From: Frankiales bacterium
Lineage (GTDB): Bacteria > Actinomycetota > Actinomycetes > Mycobacteriales > SCTD01
Reading direction: 5' to 3'
Assembly (NCBI GenBank): GCA_025464695.1
Contig: JAODNQ010000225.1
Coordinates: 1 to 15,090, forward strand
Length of the DNA: 15,090 bases
Shown here: positions 6,299-13,437 of the stretch, piece by piece
How the letters are laid out: every line of letters begins with the position of its first letter
Numbering within the stretch: the first letter of the stretch is position 1
The notes under the pieces: generated by a model
Told to the model about the DNA's origin: nothing
What the model saw: only the letters and a program-made list of their open reading frames with translations
Databases searched by the model: none
Translations under genes and position numbers: made by a program

Positions 6299-8007
6299 GA
6301 CGGCGTGTCACCCCGCTCCTGACCGCAGCGCTCGCCCCCCTGCTGTACCTGCTGCTCGCCGTCCTCGGTCACCTGCCCGCCTTCGGGTCGCTGGCCACCC
6401 GCACGCAGTGCGCCTGCAAGGACGGCCCGCAGACCGACTGGTTCCTCGGCTGGACCGTCGACGCGCTGCGCGCCGGCCGGACGCCCTTCACCACCGACGT
6501 GCTCAGCGTCCCCGACGGCGTGAACCTCATGTGGAACACGCTGCTCCCGCTGCCCGGCCTGGTGGCGGCGCCCGTGACCCTGACCCTGGGCGTCCTCGCC
6601 TCGCACACCCTGCTCGCGGTCCTGGCCTTCGCCGGGTCGGCCACCAGCATGTGGGCGGTCGCCGGGAGGTGGGCGCCGTGGCTGCCGGCCCGCTTCGCCG
6701 CGGGGCTGCTCTACGGGTTCTCGCCGTACCTGGTCGCGCAGGGGAGCGGCCACCTGAACCTGTCGCTGGTGGCGCTGCCGCCGCTGGTGCTGCTCCTGCT
6801 CGACGACCTGCTCGTGCGGCAGGACCGCTCGGCGGTGCGGCGCGGGCTGCTGCTCGGCCTGGTCGCGACCGCCCAGCTGCTGACCACGGAGGAGGTGCTC
6901 GCGAGCACCTTCGTCGTCTGCCTGCTCGGGCTGCTGGTGCTCGTCGCCCAGCACCCCCGGGCGGTACGGGCGCGGCTCCGGCACGGCGTCGTCGGGCTCA
7001 GCACCGCGACCGTCCTCGGGGCGGTGCTCGTCGCGTACCCGCTGTGGGTCCAGTTCACGGGGCCGCGCCGCGTCACCGCCCCGGTGCAGGACGCGTCGCC
7101 GTACGCCGCCGACCTGCTGGGCGTCGTCGTCCCGACCGTCTTCCAGCTGCTCGGCAACGACGTCGCGCGCGGGTGGGGCGGCAACCCGAGCGAGAACGGC
7201 AGCTACCTCGGCGCCCCGCTGCTGCTGGTCCTCGTGGGCCTCGCCGTCGCCTTCCGGCGGGTCCCCGTGGTGCGGTTCGCGGCGACGCTCGGCGTCGTCG
7301 CGTGGGCCGTGTCGCTCGGGGAGCGGCTGCACGTCGCCGGGACCGCGTACGCCGTCCCGCTGCCGTTCGCGCTGGTGTCGCGCGTGCCCGTGCTGGAGAA
7401 CCTCGCCGCCGTCCGCTTCAGCCTCTACGTCGTGCTGTGCGGGTCGCTCGTGCTCGCCGTCGGGTTGGACCGGCTGCACGCCTCGGGGCGGCTCCGCGCG
7501 CTGCCGACGGGGTTCGTGGCCGTGGCCTGCCTCGTGCCGCTGCTGCCGGCCTGGCCCTACGAGTACGTGGAGGCGCGCACCCCCGCGTACTTCACGACGT
7601 CGGCCGTGCGCGCGGTGCCGGAGGGCAGCGTGGCGCTGACCTACCCCGTGCCGCGCTTCCCCGAGAGCGCGCCGATGCTGTGGCAGGCCGAGGCGGGGTT
7701 CCGCTACCGGTCGCTCGGCGGGTACGTCATCACCCCGCAGCCCTCCGGGGCGGGCACGTTCCTCGGCAGCCGCAGCGACCTCGAGCGGCTGTTCGCCGAC
7801 GTCCGCCGGGGCGCGCCGGTCCCTCGCAGCGGGGCGCTCGACGCGAAGGTGTTGGCCGACCTGGCGCGGCTCGACGTCGACAGCGTGCTCGTCGCGACGT
7901 CGGTGCCGGGCGCGCAGGAGGCGGTGCGCTACTTCTCGCTGCTGCTGCGCCGGGCGCCCGACGAGGTCACCGGCGGGGTGGCGGCCTGGTACCGCGTCAG
8001 CGGCTGA
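6295..8007 (+). CDS. Second multi-span membrane protein, GT-C/YfhO-like
   Basis: A 570-residue membrane protein co-translated with the preceding gene: its GTG (6295-6297) shares the GTGA with the upstream TGA. A first helix (about 8-28) is followed by a loop with CAC (39-41), GPQTDWFLGW (44-53) and SVPDGVNLMWN (71-81). Then come about ten hydrophobic helices and a soluble tail from about residue 440 (TYPVPRFPESAPMLWQ). An Asp in the first loop (Asp48) followed by a PDG-N motif fits GT-C-like membrane glycosyltransferases and the YfhO/DUF6311-like group. The donor, acceptor and even activity are unproven. The frame is open upstream to 6214, but that part lies inside the previous gene and is rejected as a start. 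The last 11 bases overlap the convergent hydrolase gene. Confidence 0.84.
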   Translation: MRRRVTPLLTAALAPLLYLLLAVLGHLPAFGSLATRTQCACKDGPQTDWFLGWTVDALRAGRTPFTTDVLSVPDGVNLMWNTLLPLPGLVAAPVTLTLGVLASHTLLAVLAFAGSATSMWAVAGRWAPWLPARFAAGLLYGFSPYLVAQGSGHLNLSLVALPPLVLLLLDDLLVRQDRSAVRRGLLLGLVATAQLLTTEEVLASTFVVCLLGLLVLVAQHPRAVRARLRHGVVGLSTATVLGAVLVAYPLWVQFTGPRRVTAPVQDASPYAADLLGVVVPTVFQLLGNDVARGWGGNPSENGSYLGAPLLLVLVGLAVAFRRVPVVRFAATLGVVAWAVSLGERLHVAGTAYAVPLPFALVSRVPVLENLAAVRFSLYVVLCGSLVLAVGLDRLHASGRLRALPTGFVAVACLVPLLPAWPYEYVEARTPAYFTTSAVRAVPEGSVALTYPVPRFPESAPMLWQAEAGFRYRSLGGYVITPQPSGAGTFLGSRSDLERLFADVRRGAPVPRSGALDAKVLADLARLDVDSVLVATSVPGAQEAVRYFSLLLRRAPDEVTGGVAAWYRVSG

Positions 8008-8551
8008 GCAGTGCCAGGGCCCGGTCGACGAGCAGGTCGGTCGCCGCCGGGTCGAAGACGGCGAGGCTGCTGTCGGAGAACAGGTGGTCGCTGCCCGGGT
8101 AGAGGAACAGCTCGACGTCGGGAGCGCGCTCGGCCAGGGCCCGGGCGTCGTCGACGTCGCCCCAGCCGTCCTCCGCCATGACGTGCACCTGACCCGGCAC
8201 CCCCGCGGGCCAGGGGGCACCGAGGGCCTCGGGCGGGACGCAGGCGTGAAGCAGCAGGACGCCGCCGACCGGACGGGTCACGGCGAGCAGCGTGGCGGCC
8301 ACGGCTCCCAGCGACATCCCCGCGACGACGACGTCGTCCGGGAGGGCCTCCGCCGCCGCGACCCCGCGCTCGTGCACCAGGTCGCCCAGCTCCCGGGCGT
8401 GTTCGACGCCCTCGTCGAGGTCGTCGAAGGTGCGGCCGTCATACAGGTCGGGCACGTGCACGACGTGGCCGGCGGCGCGGAACCGGTCGGCCAGGGCGTG
8501 CACCCCCGGCGTGAGGCCCTGGGCGTGGTGGAGCAGCAGGAGCTCGCTCAC
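7997..8551 (-). CDS. Small alpha/beta hydrolase, dienelactone hydrolase family
   Basis: A 184-residue alpha/beta hydrolase. It begins [14 protein letters not shown], the oxyanion-side strand of the dienelactone hydrolase family, then [14 protein letters not shown] (33-46). The nucleophile elbow is GMSLGA with Ser80, where true dienelactone hydrolases have Cys. A late GSDHLF carries the probable catalytic His156. The acid is likely Asp132 or a neighbouring Glu127/Asp128. It lacks a signal peptide, so it is cytoplasmic. The GTG start sits in a GTGA overlap with the acyltransferase stop, so it is the third gene of that operon. The family hydrolyses esters and lactones. Here the context suggests an ester on a sugar or lipid intermediate, but that is inference. 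Its 3' end overlaps the convergent GT-C gene by 11 bases. Confidence 0.88.
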   Translation of the reverse strand: MSELLLLHHAQGLTPGVHALADRFRAAGHVVHVPDLYDGRTFDDLDEGVEHARELGDLVHERGVAAAEALPDDVVVAGMSLGAVAATLLAVTRPVGGVLLLHACVPPEALGAPWPAGVPGQVHVMAEDGWGDVDDARALAERAPDVELFLYPGSDHLFSDSSLAVFDPAATDLLVDRALALLSR

Positions 8552-9234
8552 CGCCAGCTGTCCGCCGTGCCGACCTGCCTCGCGGGGATCCCCGCGACGA
8601 CCGCGCCCGCGGGCACGTCCTTGCTCACGACGGCGCCTGCCGCGACGACGGCGCCGTCGCCGACGGTCACGCCCTTGAGGACGACGGCCCGGGTGCCGAC
8701 CCAGACGCGGTCGCCGATGACGACCGGCGCCGCGCTCGGGCGCTCGACGCCGCCGCTCGTGATGGCGTGGAAGTCGTTGTCGAGGACCTGGACGTCCCAG
8801 GAGAACGTGCAGAAGGCGCCGACCGTGATGCCGGTGGCGCAGAGGAACTTGGTCCCGGTGCCGTTGACGTTCGTGCCGTGCCCGAAGGACAGCCGGCCGC
8901 CGTCGACGACGACGCGGACCCCGCGCTGCAGGCTGACGATGCCCTCGCAGTGCAGGCTCGCGCCCTCGCGGACCCGGACGACGCTGGCGTCGTGCTCGCT
9001 CGAGAGGCCGAAGCTGCCGAGGCCGATCCGCAGGGCGCCGCCCTCGGACACCTTGATCCGCTCCTCGCCCTCGAGGACGGTGCGGCTGCCGATCCAGATC
9101 GGCCGCGGCCGCTGCCCTCGCAGCTTCGGGACCACCTGGTGGCGCAGGACCCCGCCGTAGAACGCCCGAGCGCTGGTCTCGCCGCTGGCGCGGAGGTCCT
9201 GCATGGCCTTGCGGTAGTCCGACAGGTCGGTCAT
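8548..9234 (-). CDS. Hexapeptide-repeat acyltransferase (left-handed beta-helix, WbbJ/LacA-like)
   Basis: A 228-residue protein built largely of imperfect hexapeptide repeats of the form [LIV]-G-x(4), from about residue 47 to the end. They give the left-handed beta-helix of O-acetyl- and related transferases, usually working as trimers. The C-terminal block [19 protein letters not shown] (171-189), ending in [21 protein letters not shown] (199-219), is the classic WbbJ/maltose-acetyltransferase finish. DNDFHAI (152-158) places the candidate catalytic His156. It most likely moves an acetyl or other acyl group from acyl-CoA to a sugar hydroxyl in the cytoplasm. The first 45 residues are charged and not part of the helix. 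The ATG overlaps the upstream GT2 stop (ATGA), and its own stop overlaps the hydrolase start. It is the middle gene of a tightly coupled three-gene unit. Confidence 0.92.
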   Translation of the reverse strand: MTDLSDYRKAMQDLRASGETSARAFYGGVLRHQVVPKLRGQRPRPIWIGSRTVLEGEERIKVSEGGALRIGLGSFGLSSEHDASVVRVREGASLHCEGIVSLQRGVRVVVDGGRLSFGHGTNVNGTGTKFLCATGITVGAFCTFSWDVQVLDNDFHAITSGGVERPSAAPVVIGDRVWVGTRAVVLKGVTVGDGAVVAAGAVVSKDVPAGAVVAGIPARQVGTADSWR

Positions 9235-10223
9235 CGCAGGGTCAGTTCGCTCACGTCGATGGGGGCCGGACTAGCGGGGTCGAGCGTGCCGAAGCGCATC
9301 TTCTTGGTGTGCTCGAGGGTGTCCTCGATGAGCGCCCGGTTGGTCCGCAGGAGGTCGCCGATGATCCCGACGATCACGCTCATGAAGCTCATGACGAGGA
9401 AGACCGTGCCGACCAGTAGCGACTGCACGTGGCTGCCGTCGTCGCCCGACGCCTTGAGCACGGCGTAGCGCAGGAAGGGCAGCAGGCCGAGGACGCCGAA
9501 CAGGACCGCGAGGGCGCTGAAGATCACGTACGGCTTGTACATGATGTAGGCCTTGGCGATGGCCCCGGAGGACTTGAGCACGTGCTGCCAGGTGCTCTTG
9601 AACAGCCGCGACTCGCGGGTCTTCGGGTTGGTCCGGATCGGGACCGACTCGATCTTCATCCGCTTGTTGCCGGCCTGGATGATCGTCTCCATGCAGTAGC
9701 TGAACTGCGTGATCGTGTTCAGCAGCATGAGCGAGTCACGCGAGTAGGCGCGGAAGCCGGAGGCGGCGTCGGGCAGCTCGGTGCCGGCGGCCTTGTTCAC
9801 GACGGCGCTGCCGAGCTTCTGCAGCAGCACCTTCGGGCCGGAGAAGTGCTCGACCAGGTGGACCTGCCGGTCGGCGATGACGATGTCGGCGCGGCCCTCG
9901 AGGATGGGCTGCACCAGGTCGGCGATGCGCTCCTGCGGGTACTGGTTGTCGCCGTCGGTGTTCACGACGATGTCGGCGCCGAGCTCCAGGGCCCGCTGCA
10001 CGCCGTCGTGGAAGGAGCGCCCCAGCCCGCGGTTGCGGGCGTGGCGGACGAAGTGGGTCACACCGTGGGCCTTGGCGACCTCGACGGTGCGGTCGGTGCT
10101 GCCGTCGTCGATGATGAGGACGAGGATCTCGTCGATCCCCGGGATCTGCTCGGGGATGGTCGACAGGACCAGGGGAAGGGTCTCCTCCTCGTTGAGGCAG
10201 GGGACCTGGACGACGAGGCGCAC
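9231..10223 (-). CDS. GT2 glycosyltransferase, polyprenyl-phosphate sugar synthase-like (Dpm1/GtrB type)
   Basis: A 330-residue membrane-anchored GT2 enzyme. The N-terminal catalytic domain has [10 protein letters not shown] (7-16), [10 protein letters not shown] (37-46), [12 protein letters not shown] (63-74) and the donor/metal motif NTDGDNQYP (88-96). The conserved [12 protein letters not shown] (152-163) follows. Two C-terminal hydrophobic helices (about 232-252 and 267-289) are followed by a cytoplasmic tail. This matches enzymes that move a sugar from a nucleotide donor to a polyprenyl phosphate, supplying membrane GT-C enzymes; two such candidates lie nearby on the other strand. The start is the GTG at 10223, because TACCCT lies 6 bases before it and the conserved domain begins at once. 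The upstream open extension to 10280 is proline/arginine-rich and not conserved-looking. It heads the operon with the acyltransferase and hydrolase. Confidence 0.92.
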   Translation of the reverse strand: MRLVVQVPCLNEEETLPLVLSTIPEQIPGIDEILVLIIDDGSTDRTVEVAKAHGVTHFVRHARNRGLGRSFHDGVQRALELGADIVVNTDGDNQYPQERIADLVQPILEGRADIVIADRQVHLVEHFSGPKVLLQKLGSAVVNKAAGTELPDAASGFRAYSRDSLMLLNTITQFSYCMETIIQAGNKRMKIESVPIRTNPKTRESRLFKSTWQHVLKSSGAIAKAYIMYKPYVIFSALAVLFGVLGLLPFLRYAVLKASGDDGSHVQSLLVGTVFLVMSFMSVIVGIIGDLLRTNRALIEDTLEHTKKMRFGTLDPASPAPIDVSELTLR

Positions 10224-10229
10224 GGGGCA

Positions 10230-10235
10230 AGGGTA
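10230..10235 (-). promoter_or_regulatory. Probable -10 element (TACCCT) of a leaderless promoter for the GT2-acyltransferase-hydrolase operon
   Basis: On the minus strand TACCCT is followed by 6 bases (TGCCCC) and the GTG at 10223. There is no Shine-Dalgarno. The hexamer and spacing are identical to those before the GT-C gene at 4151, which suggests both units are read by the same housekeeping-type sigma factor. No clear -35 is seen. Confidence 0.55.
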
Positions 10236-10312
10236 CCGGCGGCGGGTGCTGCGCCCGGGAGGCGGCGAGCCGCTGTCCACCGTCGAGCGGCGGCCGGCAG
10301 GGCTCCTGCACG

Positions 10313-10390
10313 GGTCGAGTGTCGACCTGGCACCCGGTCCGGAGCCCGCCGAAGGGTCCCAGCTCGACGCTCGACACTCCGACCGGGTGC
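10313..10390 (-). repeat. Nested inverted repeats after the DUF559-type gene, possible terminator
   Basis: This gap (10236-10402) holds three pairings. GGTCGA-gtg-TCGACC at 10313-10327 is a perfect small hairpin. GAGTGTCGA (10317-10325) pairs perfectly with TCGACACTC (10371-10379). GCACCCGGTCCGGAG (10330-10344) pairs with CTCCGACCGGGTGC (10377-10390) with one bulged base. The last two share 10377-10379, so they exclude each other. The position directly downstream of the gene ending at 10403 fits a terminator, but no T-run follows on the minus strand. No gene is seen in the gap. Confidence 0.45.
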
Positions 10391-10402
10391 AGCAGCGCCG
10401 GC

Positions 10403-11245
10403 TCAGTGCCCTGCTCGCCGGTAGGCAGCCTCCACCTTCGCGACAGCACGGTCGGGGCGCCGGAGGTCGAGCGCGGTGAGCACGACCACCTGCCAGCCGG
10501 CTGCCCGGGTCTGCTCGTCGCGGTCGATGTCGGCCCGCCAGCGCTCCACCCCGCGCTCGAAGTGGACCAGGCCGTCGTACTGCACCGCGACCCGCGCCAG
10601 CTCATCAGCGAGGTCGGGCCGGGACACCCAGCTCCCGTGCTCGTCACGCACCGTGACCTGGTGGCGCAGCCCTCGGAAGCCGGCGTCGTGCAGCAGCAGT
10701 CGCGCCACGCTCTCGGCCGCGGAGTCGGCCCCGCCGTCGAGCTCGTCCAGCGCAGCCCTCGCCCGGACCACGCCCCGCTGCCCGATGGCTGCCGCTACCT
10801 CGGCGAGCAGCTGTTCGTGGCCGACCCGGCGCACCACGGCGTCCCCGAGCGCGACCAGCGGCTGGCGACCGAGCTGTCCGGCGAGGTCGAGCCACGTGCG
10901 AGCGGGCGCCGTCACCCGAAGGCCGTCGAGGTCGAGCACGGCAGCGGCACACAGCGCGCGGCGGTGGGTGCGGACCCCGGGTCGTGCCGAGGCGGGACGC
11001 CCGGCGGGCCGGGTCAGGTGGATCAGCGGGTCGCGTGGGACGGGCAGCTCCTGCAGCTGGGCCGCCGTCACGTGACTCGCCACTGCGTCGGGGACGGCGA
11101 GCTGGAGCGCCCTGACCCGCAGCGCGAGGGATGGCCGCTCCTCGGCCAGCACGTAGACGTCGCGCGTCTCCCGGCGGAAGGACCTGTTGCGGAGCTGCTG
11201 CTTGGTGCGGCCGGACGTGGAGCCTCGGAAGGGCGAGCCGTTCAT
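10403..11245 (-). CDS. AbiEi-like N-terminal plus DUF559/Vsr-like C-terminal protein, function unknown
   Basis: A 280-residue protein of a type common in actinobacterial genomes. The N-terminus (PFRGSTSGRTKQQLRNR, then RRETRDVYVLA, 5-34) looks like the AbiEi-type winged-helix region. The C-terminal third has a DUF559/very-short-patch-repair-like nuclease layout: Glu179 in a helix, SRPDLADELARVAVQYDGLVHF (208-229, key residues Pro210, Asp211, Gln222, Asp224), DRDEQTRAAGW (241-251) and a closing strand VVVLT. Where DUF559 proteins often have Glu before the YDG, this one has Gln222, so catalysis is uncertain. The start is the ATG at 11245 with GAGG 8 bases upstream; a GTG two codons earlier is possible. 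It is a single-gene unit with no toxin partner beside it. Neither a defence nor a repair role is proven, and it stands out among glycan genes. Confidence 0.78.
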   Translation of the reverse strand: MNGSPFRGSTSGRTKQQLRNRSFRRETRDVYVLAEERPSLALRVRALQLAVPDAVASHVTAAQLQELPVPRDPLIHLTRPAGRPASARPGVRTHRRALCAAAVLDLDGLRVTAPARTWLDLAGQLGRQPLVALGDAVVRRVGHEQLLAEVAAAIGQRGVVRARAALDELDGGADSAAESVARLLLHDAGFRGLRHQVTVRDEHGSWVSRPDLADELARVAVQYDGLVHFERGVERWRADIDRDEQTRAAGWQVVVLTALDLRRPDRAVAKVEAAYRRAGH

Positions 11246-11291
11246 CGGCACAGCCTCGGTGTCGGCGTGGGATCGCCGTCCGGCTCGTCCA

Positions 11292-11314
11292 CAGCCCCGC
11301 TCGAGGTGGGGCTG
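11292..11314 (-). terminator. Strong GC hairpin downstream of the small membrane protein gene
   Basis: CAGCCCCGC-tcgag-GTGGGGCTG gives a 9-pair stem (one G-U pair) with a 5-base loop, about 65 bases past the stop at 11379. A second hairpin, ACCCG-gcc-CGGGT, lies beside it at 11317-11329. There is no T-run, which is common for actinobacterial terminators. It fits the end of the methyltransferase/membrane-protein unit. The gap 11246-11378 shows no gene. Confidence 0.5.
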
Positions 11315-11378
11315 GGACCCGGCCCGGGTGCGGGGAGGGGCTCCAGGTCGACAGTCGCGGGAGCGACCGGGTGGGAGG

Positions 11379-11807
11379 TCAGTGCGGCGGCTCCGGCTCC
11401 GGCAGGTCCACCCCCTCGCCCCACCACCAGGCGCCCAGGCAGCCCAGGACCAGCGGGAGCGCGTAGAACAGGCCGGCCTGCGAGAGCGACCCCCGCGGGT
11501 CGACGGTCCCCGTGATCAGCCAGGGCAGCGTCCACAGCACGGCGGCGGTGACCGGGCCGCCCACCGCGGGCCGCAGCCACGGCGCGACCGCCAGGGCGCA
11601 CACCGCTGTCAGGGTGCCGAGCACGAGGCCGGCCAGGCTCCCGACGATGCCCGCGTACGACGACGCCACCGCGGACCCGGCCAGCGCGGCACCGAGGCCC
11701 TCGCCTGCACCGTCGAGGGCGACGACCACCCCGAACGCCACCCCGTACGCGGCGCCGCTGAGGGCGCCCCACGCAGTTCCGCGCCCGACGTCGGTCCAGG
11801 CGCTCAC
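11379..11807 (-). CDS. Small four-helix membrane protein, function unknown
   Basis: A 142-residue hydrophobic protein I do not recognise. There are four likely membrane segments: about 13-31, 47-75, 84-100 and 110-128. The first two are rich in Gly/Ala/Ser (GALSGAAYGVAFGVVVA; SSYAGIVGSLAGLVLG), which suits tightly packed helices. A short acidic/proline tail, DLPEPEPPH, follows WWWGEG. There is no signal peptidase site and no catalytic motif. The GTG start lies 7 bases after the stop of the methyltransferase gene, so the two are probably one transcript. The stretch is also open in another frame, but only this frame gives plausible helices and normal codon use. It could be an accessory protein of the methyltransferase or unrelated. 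Confidence 0.72.
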   Translation of the reverse strand: MSAWTDVGRGTAWGALSGAAYGVAFGVVVALDGAGEGLGAALAGSAVASSYAGIVGSLAGLVLGTLTAVCALAVAPWLRPAVGGPVTAAVLWTLPWLITGTVDPRGSLSQAGLFYALPLVLGCLGAWWWGEGVDLPEPEPPH

Positions 11808-11814
11808 GAGGGGG

Positions 11815-12441
11815 TCAGGCCTTGGTCGCCCAGATGATCGTCCACGGGTACGGCGAGGCGACGGCCCGCACGGAGCCGACCTGCGACACGAAGCGCTGGA
11901 ACCCGGCGCCGGTCCAGTGGTTGAGGTGGCCGGGGGTGTTGCCCAGGTCCTTGAGGTAGCGGCCGGTCAGCAGGTTGGAGCCCCGGAAGAAGGGCTCGTG
12001 CGGGACCGACAGCAGCAGGTGGCGCGACGTCATGCGGGCGAGCTCGCGCAGGCCGGCGTCGGGGTCCTTGAGGTGCTCGAGCACCTCGACGCACACGACG
12101 AGGTCGAACTGCTCGTCCTTGAACGGGAGGTTCTCGGCGTCGGCGTGCAGGTAGGCGGGCCCCGGACGGGTGCGCCACTCCTCGCGGAGGCCGGCGTCGG
12201 GGAGGTCGATGCCGACGCACGAGCCGAACCGCTCGAACATCTTCTGGCTGATGACGCCCTCGCCGGCACCGACCTCGAGGGGCTTGGTGGCCGGCCGTGA
12301 GTCGGCGGCGATCTGCCCGACCATCCCGTCGAGGCGGGCGACGAAGCGCTCGGTCAGCCACTTGATGGCCGGGTTCTTGGCCGTGTACTTCTTCGTGTGG
12401 TTGCCGATCACCACACCGGGAGTCTCGGGCGCAGCAGTCAT
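11815..12441 (-). CDS. Class I SAM-dependent methyltransferase
   Basis: A 208-residue methyltransferase. Motif I is PLEVGAGEGVIS (54-65), then GIDLPDAGLREEW (77-89), DAENLPFKDEQFDLVVCVEVLEHL (105-128, contact region Asp105, Glu123-His127) and SRHLLLSVPHEPFF (138-151). The N-terminal NHTKKYTAKNPAIKWL and the late NLLTGRYLKDLGN-to-HLNHW stretch (about 154-176) match a small-molecule/glycan-related methyltransferase group seen in polysaccharide and natural-product clusters. The substrate is unknown. The start is the ATG at 12441, placed 7 bases after TAGCCT. The frame stays open far upstream, but that part is antisense to the flippase-like and SpoIID genes and is not coding. It is transcribed divergently from the flippase-like gene and leads into the small membrane protein. 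Confidence 0.9.
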   Translation of the reverse strand: MTAAPETPGVVIGNHTKKYTAKNPAIKWLTERFVARLDGMVGQIAADSRPATKPLEVGAGEGVISQKMFERFGSCVGIDLPDAGLREEWRTRPGPAYLHADAENLPFKDEQFDLVVCVEVLEHLKDPDAGLRELARMTSRHLLLSVPHEPFFRGSNLLTGRYLKDLGNTPGHLNHWTGAGFQRFVSQVGSVRAVASPYPWTIIWATKA

Positions 12442-12448
12442 GGCGGCG

Positions 12449-12458
12449 AGGCTAGCGT
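12449..12458. promoter_or_regulatory. Symmetric bidirectional leaderless promoter sharing one TA step
   Basis: The plus strand reads TAGCGT (12453-12458), then 7 bases, then the GTG at 12466. The minus strand reads TAGCCT (12454 down to 12449), then 7 bases, then the ATG at 12441. Both -10-like hexamers use the same TA at 12453-12454, inside the palindrome GCTAGC, which sits at the exact centre of the 24-base gap. Only one polymerase could open this site at a time. Confidence 0.6.
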
Positions 12459-12465
12459 GGGTGCG

Positions 12466-13401
12466 GTGAAGCGAGCGGCACGCACCGGCTTCCTGCTGCT
12501 CGTGCTCGCGCTGCTCGTCGCGGCCCTGGTCGACAAGGGCCCCGAGGCGCTGGACGTCGCCCGCGACGTCGGGCCGCTTCCGGTCGCGGGGTCGCTGCTG
12601 GCGGTCCTGGCCGGCCTGCTCGCCAGCGCCCTGGTGTGGCGGGCGCTGCTGGCGGACCTCGGTGCCCCGCTCGCCCTGCGGCCCGCCCTGCACGTGTTCT
12701 TCCTCGGCCAGCTCGGCAAGTACGTCCCCGGCAGCGTCTTCGCGGTCGCCGCGCAGATGGAGCTCGGGCGCGACCAGGGCGTCAGCCGCAGCCGGGTCGG
12801 GACGGCGTCGCTGCTGTTCATGGGCGTGCTCGTCGCGGCGGGCCTGCTGGCGGCGGCCGTCGTCCTGCCGTTCACCAGCCCCGACGCCCTCGACTCCTAC
12901 GCCTGGGTGCTCGTCGCGCTGCCGCTGGGTCTGGTGCTGCTCGCGCCGCCGGTGCTCAGCCGGCTGGTCGCGACCGCGCTGCGCGTGCTCAAGCGCGACC
13001 CGCTGGACCGGCCGCTGTCCTGGGCGGGCACCGGCACGGCGCTCGGCTGGGCACTCGTCATGTGGGCCGCGTACGGCGTGCACCTGTGGCTGCTGGTCCG
13101 GGCGGTCCCGCACGACGACGGCCCCGACCTGCTGCTGCTCAGCACCGGCGCCTACGCGCTGGCCTGGACCGCCGGCTTCCTGTTCGTCGTCAGCCCTGCG
13201 GGGGTGGGCGTCCGGGAGGCCGCCCTGGTGGTGGCGCTGAGCCCGGTCCTGGACAAGCCGGGCGCCTTGGCCGTCGCCCTGCTCAGCCGGGTCGTCATGA
13301 CCCTCGGCGACCTCGTCTGGGGAGGGGCAGGTGCGCTCCTGCGCCCCGACGTGGTTTCCTCCGGTCACGTTCAGCAGCTGGGGAAGGCTGCCGACGTCTG
13401 A
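12466..13401 (+). CDS. Flippase-like integral membrane protein (LPG_synthase_TM / YbhN family)
   Basis: A 311-residue membrane protein with about eight helices (about 7-23, 38-58, 70-82, 113-134, 144-162, 189-207, 223-243, 264-290). Family motifs are GQLGKYVPGSVF (81-92), with its conserved Lys-Tyr-Pro-Gly, and SPAGVGVREAA (243-253). They identify the lysylphosphatidylglycerol-synthase transmembrane-region family. Members without the catalytic C-terminal domain, as here, are proposed to move lipids or lipid-linked sugars across the membrane. The substrate is unknown. The neighbouring surface-glycan genes make a lipid-linked sugar a reasonable guess. The start is the GTG at 12466, set by TAGCGT 7 bases upstream; a GTG three codons earlier would place the -10 inside the coding region. 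The frame is open back to 12397, inside the divergent gene, and is rejected there. Confidence 0.88.
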   Translation: MKRAARTGFLLLVLALLVAALVDKGPEALDVARDVGPLPVAGSLLAVLAGLLASALVWRALLADLGAPLALRPALHVFFLGQLGKYVPGSVFAVAAQMELGRDQGVSRSRVGTASLLFMGVLVAAGLLAAAVVLPFTSPDALDSYAWVLVALPLGLVLLAPPVLSRLVATALRVLKRDPLDRPLSWAGTGTALGWALVMWAAYGVHLWLLVRAVPHDDGPDLLLLSTGAYALAWTAGFLFVVSPAGVGVREAALVVALSPVLDKPGALAVALLSRVVMTLGDLVWGGAGALLRPDVVSSGHVQQLGKAADV

Positions 13402-13437
13402 CAGGCACGCCCCCGACAGCTCGAGGACGACACTGCC

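Noticed and set aside
6094..8220. Long minus-strand frame antisense to the second GT-C-like gene and entering the hydrolase gene in another frame
   Set aside because: Low-complexity charged sequence; the plus-strand product and the in-frame hydrolase explain this DNA.
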